Positions 8,490-14,723 of a stretch of DNA of 14,723 nucleotides are shown here, one piece after another. The stretch is from Acanthamoeba sp. SK_2022b (lineage: Eukaryota > Discosea > Longamoebia > Acanthamoebidae): positions 1 to 14,723 of the forward strand of contig JANDJZ010000164.1 of NCBI GenBank assembly GCA_027943245.1, in the 5' to 3' direction. Every line of letters begins with the position of its first letter. The stretch's first letter is position 1. The notes under the pieces are model-generated. The model did not search any database. It was given only the letters and a program-made list of their open reading frames with translations, and was not told where the DNA came from. The translations under genes were made by a program, and so were the position numbers.

Positions 8490-9675
8490 ATGACCCTCAT
8501 TACACTTGGGGAGCAGATTAATCAGACCAATGCAGAGATGGCTGCACAGGAGGTTGTGGAGCAAGACAACAACAATGAGGTTGGCCACAATTCTATGGGT
8601 GGGCCTCTGTGGCAACAGCTGGACAAGAACGACAATTGGCAGACCCTGACGAATTTCCAGAGGCACCAGCTCCTCTCCATCTTCAAGAACCTCCAGTCCT
8701 CACTCCCATCTTGACAAGGATGGAAACCGACACTACCTGACCTCAACGCACTCATCTGCTTCCTCATCTGGGCTAAAATGGGGATTGGGCTCAAGAATCT
8801 CACTCCTCAACATCAAGAAGAATAAGCTTGTTGCTGCAATCAAGCAAATCCAACTCCCACTGTACTCCTCCCTTTCCAAGAGATGGTGGGAAAATTGCCT
8901 CCACCCAACTCCATTGCTGAACACCACATACCCCTACATTGCACTTCTGGTTGATTCAACAACAACAGAAACCTGTCACCCAGGTGGCCCTTTTGAAGAA
9001 GTCAAGGGCTATTTTGACGTCAAGAACAGGATCTACAGCATCAAGAAGGAAGTCATGGTCAGTGCTCATCCCCCCCCATTTCACTCTCTTCATCTTGCCA
9101 TTCCATCTTGGCTCAGAACACGATTTCTCCATCCAGAAGAGTGAGCTCACCGCCCTGCATCACATACTTGATGAAGACAGGGAGCGTGGCCTCCTTGCAG
9201 CTGATCAGGCACTGAATTTTGCAATTCTTGGTGATTCTGCATACATCAGCAATCCCAGCAAGACCCCTGGCCTTCATCAAATTGCCCTCCAGAAGCATTC
9301 ATTCGTCCTGGCACACCAACGTCCAGCAATCCAGGAGCTAAAGCGCTTACACATCCCTGTTGAGTGCTGGTTTGGCCAGTACATCCCCCCCCAATGTTTT
9401 CATCCTTGCTCACTGGGTATAGACAGCAACATCTCTGGGGGATAGTTTGTGGTGTGTATAAATGGAACAGGAGTCATTTTGATCTTGACTTCAACATCAC
9501 TGCATTGCTGACAAATGAGCACATTTCGTTCTCTGCATTGCTGATGAGTGATTGCGCCTTCCATCTCAGCTACCTGGAGTGTTGGACATCAGAATCACTG
9601 GAGCATCAACATGCTTATGCTGAGCGACAATGCATGAAACAGAGGCAGCGCCAGGAACGTGACCAAGCAGAGTGA
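8490..9675 (+). pseudogene. broken DDE transposase, PIF/Harbinger (DDE_Tnp_4)-like
   Basis: Remnant of a cut-and-paste transposase. The likely start is ATG at 8490 (MTLITLGEQINQTNAEM); an N-terminal helical part reads FQRHQLLSIFKNLQSSLPS, then an in-frame TGA at 8712-8714. The frame continues as DLNALICFLIWAKMGIGLKN, passes to another frame near 8800 (NIKKNKLVAAIKQIQLPLYS), and the catalytic domain follows: ALLVDSTT (first Asp), SEHDFSI, AILGDSAYIS (second Asp), VECWFGQ (Glu), then LWGIVCGVYKWNRSHFDLDF and ALLTNEHI, a characteristic end of DDE_Tnp_4 proteins. Frame changes are needed near 8800, in the C8 runs at 9070-9077 and 9385-9392, and near 9414, all in the +1 direction. The stop is TGA at 9673-9675. 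The acidic triad is still present, so the fold call is good, but this copy cannot be translated as one protein as written. No second Myb-like gene, as carried by complete Harbinger elements, was recognised. Confidence 0.75.
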
Positions 9676-9987
9676 GCAGTTTCTGCTATGGTCCACCCCT
9701 GGCCTGCTGCACAATCAAACCCAGCAAGTTACAATTCACTTGAGACCGACAACACACCACTGAACCAGCTACAAATTGTAATTGTAAGTTTACAATATTT
9801 TAGGTAGGGTAATTGTTTGTTATGTGTAATGAGGGAATATCGTAACTCCACCCAAATTCACAAAGGGCCACTGAGACACCATAAAAACCCACTAGCCAAT
9901 TGTTACTTGGTCTAAAGCTGGTTAATTCACCAGATTCCTGGAAATGAGTGCAAAAACAAAAATAAAAAACGCCAGTCATTTTCAAAC

Positions 9988-10012
9988 TCTCATTTGATAA
10001 TAGAGGAGGTTA
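9988..10012 (+). repeat. direct repeat, right copy
   Basis: The copy TCTCATTTGATAATAGAGG followed by AGGTTA matches 7883-7907 with two mismatches. It lies immediately downstream of the CCAGTCATTTT half of the inverted pair. Confidence 0.6.
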
Positions 10013-10474
10013 GAGGTTGTCATATAGGCCTTGAATGACTAAGGGCAAGGGAAGGATTGTGTATGGAGCTCCTGTCAATGGTGCTGCTGTACGCTTAGCC
10101 ACAAAATTGGACATGTGTACCTTTGGTAATAGATCTGTAGCTTTACAGGCTCAGACCATGCACCTTCAGAATGGTATGCCTTATTTCTCAACACTGAGTT
10201 ACAGTCAGCATCCCTGAGAAGTGGAAAACATGTTGAACTTAATGGCCTGCAAGGCCATCAAGGCGAGGGCAGAGTGCCAACATGATCAAAAGGTGGAGGG
10301 CACTGAATAAGAATAGGCTTGTTCTAGTAGGGCCTGCAACTGGCTGAGAGCAAAGAAGAGATCAGAAAACAGGCTACACAATAACCAATAACCAACTCTA
10401 TCATCATACCTTGTGTGTAAGCCACCACCTTCTCTGCATGTTGATGGGCACATAATAAAAATCACTGAAACATC

Positions 10475-10567
10475 CCCACAACACCACCACAACAACATCA
10501 CCACACCACCACCAACATCATTACACCACACCACCACCACAACGCTACAACAACACCACCACAACAT
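10475..10567. repeat. CAC/CAA-rich trinucleotide-like low-complexity block
   Basis: About 90 nt built of CAC, CAA and CAT units with almost no G on this strand, giving His/Thr/Asn/Pro runs in every forward frame. It is an imperfect trinucleotide array, not coding on present evidence. Confidence 0.85.
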
Positions 10568-11135
10568 CGGCAAAGCTACTGGCAGAGGTCAATAAAAACC
10601 TGCCCAGTAGGACAAACTAAGGCAACTACCCACCCCACTTACAATCACCCACCATACATGACAAGATAGAGAATGTAATTGTGGCTCACTGGAAATGATA
10701 GAGTGCTCTAGAATAGACATTCCAGTTATAGCCCCAAAACCCATCCAAAGTACTCCCATCAATTGCAATAAACAGCTTCATTGTTGTGCAGGATTATGCA
10801 CCCACAAGTAGTCAAGCTCCCTAATCAAGTGAGGAGACAGAGAGAGAGGGTAAGGAGGGTAGGTACCTCAGCAATATCACTTAGCCAGACAAATTTTGTA
10901 AACCCCATCTAGGTGATGGGGAAGGGAGTGTGTTGGAGGGCTGGAATGGAGGAGGTGTATCAAACTCTTCACTCCCTGAGTTGCACTTACTGATGCAGAT
11001 GAGCCTTGATGCATTGAGGATGGCATTCTCAATAAGCACTGTTGGAGAAATTGGAGAAGGGAGGTTGGCGTGACTGCAACTTTTACTGCAGAAAATGGCC
11101 CGGGCAAATTGGGTTCGCCTTGATTCATTTTGAGC

Positions 11136-13274
11136 ATGGAAGAAACGCAACGGGCGTGCAGTAAGAAGGACAAATGCGAAGCTTCGCAGGAACATGGGCA
11201 AGCCCAGCAGGCTCCCTGCATTGAGCATGGACGAAAGCGCATCAGCAGAAACCAGCCGGTGCTCGTGCTGGAAGATGCTAATCTCATCCTCCCCAGTCTC
11301 TACCTGGGCTCGTACAAGGCCACTGAGGACGAGGCCAAGCTTAAGGAACAAGGCATTACCCACATCCTCATCGCGGCTGCAAACATCCAACCTAAATTCC
11401 CAACGGTTCGTTTGATACCTTAAAACCACTGCCGCTACTGTACTGATAATAAGGCTCGTCAGGAGTTCTCGTATCTGGTGCTTCACGAGGTGCTCGACAC
11501 AGAGGAGCAGGACATAATGTCTTATTTTGGCGAATGTCTGGCCTTCATTCGCGAAGCACGCGACCAAGGCGGTTCTGTTCTCGTGGTGTGGTACGGCTAT
11601 GCGCTCCCTGCCCTCAGCGCGTTACCAGAGTGCTCACGTCATCCCTATCCTCGTTGTTCGCGCAGCATGGTCGGTATGTCACGCTCGGCGTCTGTAGTGA
11701 TAGGTATGTAATGTGTGCTCTCTTTCCGCTAAGCTTCGCTTCTCACTCACCCGCTTTCTCTTCAATGACCAGCGTTCGTCATGAACGAACTCAAAATTTG
11801 TGCCGAAGACGCTTACTGTCTCGTGAAGCGCGCACGATCCAGTGAGCACACCCTTCACTTCTCTCGTTCCATTCTGCATTCGTTCGCAAGCACGAGCGCA
11901 CTCGTTTGAGAGCAATGGACCTGACATGTGTGTGCGTTGTGCGTTGTGTACAGAGGTGTGTCCCAATCCGTCGTTTGCCCAGCAGCTACGTTTGTTCCAC
12001 GTGCTGCGCGATAGGTTCCTGCCGGGATATGGCGAAGACACACGGGGGGAGCACGAGAGAGAGGAAGCCGAAGAGCCAGAAAAGGTTACACAGAAATGCG
12101 AGGCCGACATGAAGACCGCCGAGGATGCGCGAGTGCAGGCTACCATCAGCGGTGACACCGAGACACGACCTGCGCCAGTCGACGATGCGTTGATTCAGCG
12201 TCAGAGGGCCGAGCAAGACTACACCATGGTACGCCATATCTCCCACATGTACCACTCCGCACACAAACTGTCTCGTACGTTGCTCCCGCCACTCCCTCCC
12301 TCTCTTCTTGGCCTAATTTCGCATACACGATCGGCCAACACAATAAAGGCGAGGGACGAATCCCTGCCGAGTGCTTTGGCAAGGACCCGCACACACTGGA
12401 AGAACCGCGCGCGGAGCGGTACAGCTCTAAAGGCGTGAGCCAGCCCACTCGACAACACTCTCGCTAACACGTGCGGTTTTCTTCCCGTCGCAGGGCCTAC
12501 TCGTGCGCGCAGTGCAGTCGTCAACTATTCATCCATTCAAACGTGCTGCCGCACAAGAAGGTGCCCATCTTCGCGTCAGTTCTCAAGAGAGTGCCCTATG
12601 TGGTGGGAAGATTCCGTCTCATTACTTTTCTGTTTTCCACTACTACTAGAAACGACCGACGATTGCCTGCAACGTGATGTTCATTCAGCCGTTGGAGTGG
12701 ATGATCGCACAGCACGAAAACAGGAAGAACGAGGAGGAGGTACATCAGTGGTCCACAATTCTTGATGCAATCTCTCTAATCGCTCGCGCTGCATGTGCGT
12801 CGCGCGTGGGTGCGCAGATTCCCAGCATTGGAGACGATCAGGAGGAGAGCAGGCGGAAGAGCAAGGCGGATAAGAACAGCGGAGTGCGATACCTTTCGTC
12901 CTTCCACGCGCCACCAAACGGCGACCTGGAGTTCATCACCAAGGAGCAGCTCGGAGGACTCCAAAAGGTGTTTGGCGAGCTGCGCTGCCCGGCGTGCGGT
13001 ACATGGCCTCCTATCTCGCCGCTGCCCTGCTCACCACGAGCTCTCACTCATACCGATCGCGTTGTGAACACCAGATCACAAGGTGGGCTATTGGAACTGG
13101 ATGGGCAACGGCTGCTACTGCGGCCAGCGTATGATGCCCGCCTTCTGCATCGAGCGTAAGCACGTGGCCGACTCCTCTTCACCGTCACACCAGCGTGCGC
13201 TGCAGGAGTCAGCCCAGCAAGAAACAGCGGAGCAACAACGGCAGGCAGCTAACCCCACAATAGAGGCGTCTTGA
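11136..13274 (+). CDS. DUSP12: YVH1/DUSP12 dual-specificity phosphatase with zinc-binding C-terminus
   Basis: Dual-specificity phosphatase of the Yvh1/DUSP12 family, a 60S subunit assembly factor; in yeast the zinc domain releases Mrt4 and catalysis is dispensable. Exons: 11136-11405, 11463-11590, 11666-11703, 11773-11841, 11954-12228, 12349-12434, 12494-12560, 12650-12739, 12818-12998 and 13075-13274 (TGA); 1404 nt, 467 residues. Phases agree throughout. The phosphatase domain starts at ILPSLYLGSYKATEDEAKLK (about residue 53), with candidate general acid Asp102, P-loop C133-MVGMS-R139 and then FVMNELKICAEDAYCLVKRA. The usual His before the Cys is Val132. Zinc ligands: C293/C296 (YSCAQC), probably H309 and C318 (IACNVMFIQPLEWM), C398/C401 (CPAC), C415/C417 (GCYCGQ). 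An acidic, low-complexity linker separates the domains, which makes the protein longer than human DUSP12 (340). Less certain: the sixth exon, whose alternative frame reads ECFGKDPHTLEEPRAERYSS but breaks phase, and the end of the seventh (12560 or 12590). The ATG follows an in-frame TGA at 11121. Confidence 0.9.
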
Positions 13275-13544
13275 GAGGCCGTGTACAGCATCAACAAAGT
13301 TCCTTCTTCGAGTCGCGAGCTGTCCGCGTTTCGCCTTCCACCAAATTCGTCGGGCGGCTGCAGGTTGCAACGGCACCACCGTGACGCAACAACGAACCTT
13401 GGTAGCCGTTTGAACATTCGAAAACAGCTGTGCTGACGAATAAGATTTTTTTTTTTTTTTCCTCCTCTTTATCATCATTCATCTCCCTTCTCTCTAATCT
13501 TCATCCGACATCTTTGCTGAGTCGACGTCGCCTCTTCGTTGATC
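13275..13544. other. intergenic region with a T15 tract
   Basis: 270 bp between the YVH1 stop and the SH3 gene start. It holds a 15-nt T run at 13446-13460 followed by a pyrimidine-rich stretch up to about 13500, which probably belongs to the promoter or 5' UTR of the SH3 gene. No AATAAA is seen after YVH1. Confidence 0.6.
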
Positions 13545-14723
13545 ATGTCAGGCAGAGGCGAATGGGCGGAGAAGAAGCCAGTTGCCTTCTGTCGGGCTCG
13601 ATTCAGCTACACGGGTATGGAGAAGGGCGACCTTACATTCAGCCGCGACGAAGTGCTCCTCGCGTGTCCCCTCTCCCTCACTGCCTTTGTCCAGCGCTCC
13701 ACCCCCGGAGGACGAGAGCGGGGCGGCAGCAGCGGGGGAGAGACCCCGAACGCGACCAACGCCAGCACCAGCGGAGGTCGCGGGTTGCGGTGGGTGCTGG
13801 CCATTCACCCCGACGGTCAGTGCGGTCGCATACCGGCCAATTACGTGGCTCCTCTTGCAGACGAAGGTGCCCTCACTCCCTCTTGGCGTGCGCCTCTGTA
13901 TGCACGAGCGCCTAAGCTGAGGCCGCGGACTGTGCGTAGAGGTGAAGCAAATACTGGGGCAGGTGTCCGTGGGCCAGCTGGGCAGCCTCTACGAAGAGCT
14001 CCAGCAGGAGGTGGCCGAAGAGCGGAGGCCGCGAGCCAAACGAAGAGGCTCTGAGGTTAAGAGAGAGAAGCGTCATCCGAAGGCTGATAAGGAAATGGGA
14101 CTCCGGAGCGAGAGCGGCGAGACAGAGACGCGAGCCGCCACGGCACAGCAAGGCGCGCCTGCAGTGCCATCGTCGTCGCCGGCCGATACCAACGATGGCC
14201 AGCTGCAGCGACTCATCCAGCAGAAGCTGAAGACGTTTGAGGACGACGCCTCCGGCACTCTCAAGTTCTACCACAACATGCGTAGGGGAGTGCAGAGCCT
14301 CTTCGACCCGCCTGAGAGAGGCACGACAAGTGAGTGACCTAGGGGTCCGCCGATTGCCGCGTACCCTTCTGTGTTTTTGGCGGCCAAAACCAGTCGTTCC
14401 CTTCCCTGTATTATTTGTTTAAACCTTGGTGAAGCGTAGCGCGCACAAACCCCAATCTCTTCTCTACACCGCCATCTCTTCTTTATCGGGCGGTTCCCTT
14501 ACCCCCAATTTGCCCTTCTCCTGTACATTCTCCCAGTCTAGCCTCTTTCGGCCAGAGCCAGCGCAGAAAATGATGGATGATCGGTTCATATGGCCGTGCC
14601 TGAACAAAGCCAGCGAAATTGGGCAAATCATCGAAAGCGTGGAGGACAAACATGCGAGTCTTATCGAGGGCGACTTAGCTGAACTCAAGATTACGATAAG
14701 TCTGGTCCGATCGACGCTGGTTC
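13545..14723 (+). CDS. SH3-domain protein, 5' part (runs off the window)
   Basis: An adaptor-like protein with an N-terminal SH3 domain, which would bind proline-rich ligands. Exons: 13545-13866, 13940-14329 and, best by phase, 14556 to the window end (an acceptor at 14536 would be out of phase). SH3 landmarks: ARFSY (ALYDY position), GDLTFSRDEVL, then RWVLAIHPDGQCGRIPANYV, with the conserved Trp, Pro and Tyr. Between DEVL and the Trp, some 40 Gly/Ser/Thr-rich residues are inserted. Part of this (13653-13694, 42 nt, GT...CAG with a long pyrimidine stretch) could be an in-frame intron. The second exon encodes helical, charged sequence (VKQILGQVSVGQLGSLYEEL, and LQRLIQQKLKTFEDDASG) around a basic, Ser-rich linker; the third starts KPAQKMMDDRFIWPCLNKAS and looks helical. 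The rest of the protein lies beyond the window and no second domain is recognised yet. Confidence 0.72.

Larger units (their letters stand above)
7869..9982 (+). mobile_element. candidate boundaries of a DDE transposon relic
   Basis: An 11-nt inverted pair, AAAATGACTGG at 7869-7879 and CCAGTCATTTT at 9972-9982, brackets the broken transposase over 2.1 kb. Directly adjoining it is a 25-nt direct repeat (7883-7907 and 9988-10012). Match lengths are short, no target-site duplication was identified, and the inverted pair does not extend, so these ends are provisional. The real element may be larger and include more of the AT-rich island. Confidence 0.3.
9676..11135. other. non-coding right part of the island and YVH1 upstream region
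   Basis: 1.46 kb with no supportable gene. It contains the right copy of the repeat, a CAC/CAA-rich low-complexity block and a small hairpin (ATGGCC, five-base loop, GGCCAT at 10242-10258). One 60-codon frame at 10035-10217 has no family resemblance. From about 10870 the sequence becomes the YVH1 upstream region. An in-frame TGA at 11121-11123 precedes the YVH1 ATG. Confidence 0.6.

Noticed and set aside
8712..8714. Reassigned TGA codon in the transposase
   Set aside because: YVH1 ends with TGA and in-frame TGA precedes several start codons, so TGA acts as a stop here; the transposase TGA is better read as a nonsense lesion.
10035..10217. 60-codon open frame after the right repeat (MTKGKGRIVYGAPVNG...)
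   Set aside because: It is short, has no family resemblance or neighbouring exons with splice support, and lies in transposon-like non-coding DNA.
10475..10567. CRISPR-like or tandem array in the CAC/CAA block
   Set aside because: There are no constant repeats with unique spacers; it is an imperfect trinucleotide low-complexity stretch in a eukaryotic genome.
10881..11567. 228-codon open frame on the minus strand
   Set aside because: It lies antisense to YVH1 exons 1-2, which have clear family motifs and consistent splicing; the antisense product has no recognisable domain.

Overview
The window is nuclear DNA of an intron-rich unicellular eukaryote. Genes are split by many short introns (mostly 60-100 nt, GT/GC...AG), exons are GC-rich, TAA, TAG and TGA are all used as stops, and housekeeping genes are tightly packed. 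The intron style, the frequent GTAC(G) donors and the gene repertoire (RapGAP, SH3, alpha-tubulin of the [13 protein letters not shown] type) suggest a free-living amoebozoan, perhaps an Acanthamoeba/Balamuthia-like discosean. That assignment is inference; nothing in the window proves it.

Layout. 1-1519 (+): 3' part of a Rap/Ran-GAP gene, with (CA)n tracts in its introns. It lacks the exon that should carry the catalytic Asn and shows two frame breaks. 1575-2656 (-): a three-exon gene for an unrecognised protein of 309 residues, convergent with the RapGAP gene. 3084-4694 (-): a complete four-exon alpha-tubulin gene. 4695-5036: a compact divergent promoter shared with 5037-6017 (+), UTP11, a subunit of the U3 snoRNP/SSU processome, in four exons. 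6180-10870: an AT-richer island of different character. It holds a 33-nt T tract, a decayed tandem PHD-finger gene interrupted by a perfect 363-nt (TG)n tract, and a broken DDE transposase (PIF/Harbinger, DDE_Tnp_4-like) with one nonsense codon and four frame changes, bracketed by short repeats. 11136-13274 (+): YVH1/DUSP12 in about ten exons, a dual-specificity phosphatase with a C-terminal zinc-binding domain. 13545-14723 (+): 5' part of an SH3-domain gene that runs off the window.

Functionally, UTP11 (40S branch) and YVH1 (60S branch) are both ribosome-assembly factors in the same orientation, now separated by the degenerate island. Tubulin and UTP11 share a 342-bp promoter with E2F-like sites, an inverted CCAAT box and a perfect hyphenated palindrome. 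No CRISPR, rRNA or tRNA gene was seen. The most unusual observations are the YVH1 signature loop with Val in place of the usual His before the catalytic Cys, the missing catalytic segment of the RapGAP gene with a 20-nt GT...AG stretch whose removal restores frame, the PHD gene losing zinc ligands, and the transposase whose four frame changes all go in the same direction, two of them at C8 tracts.
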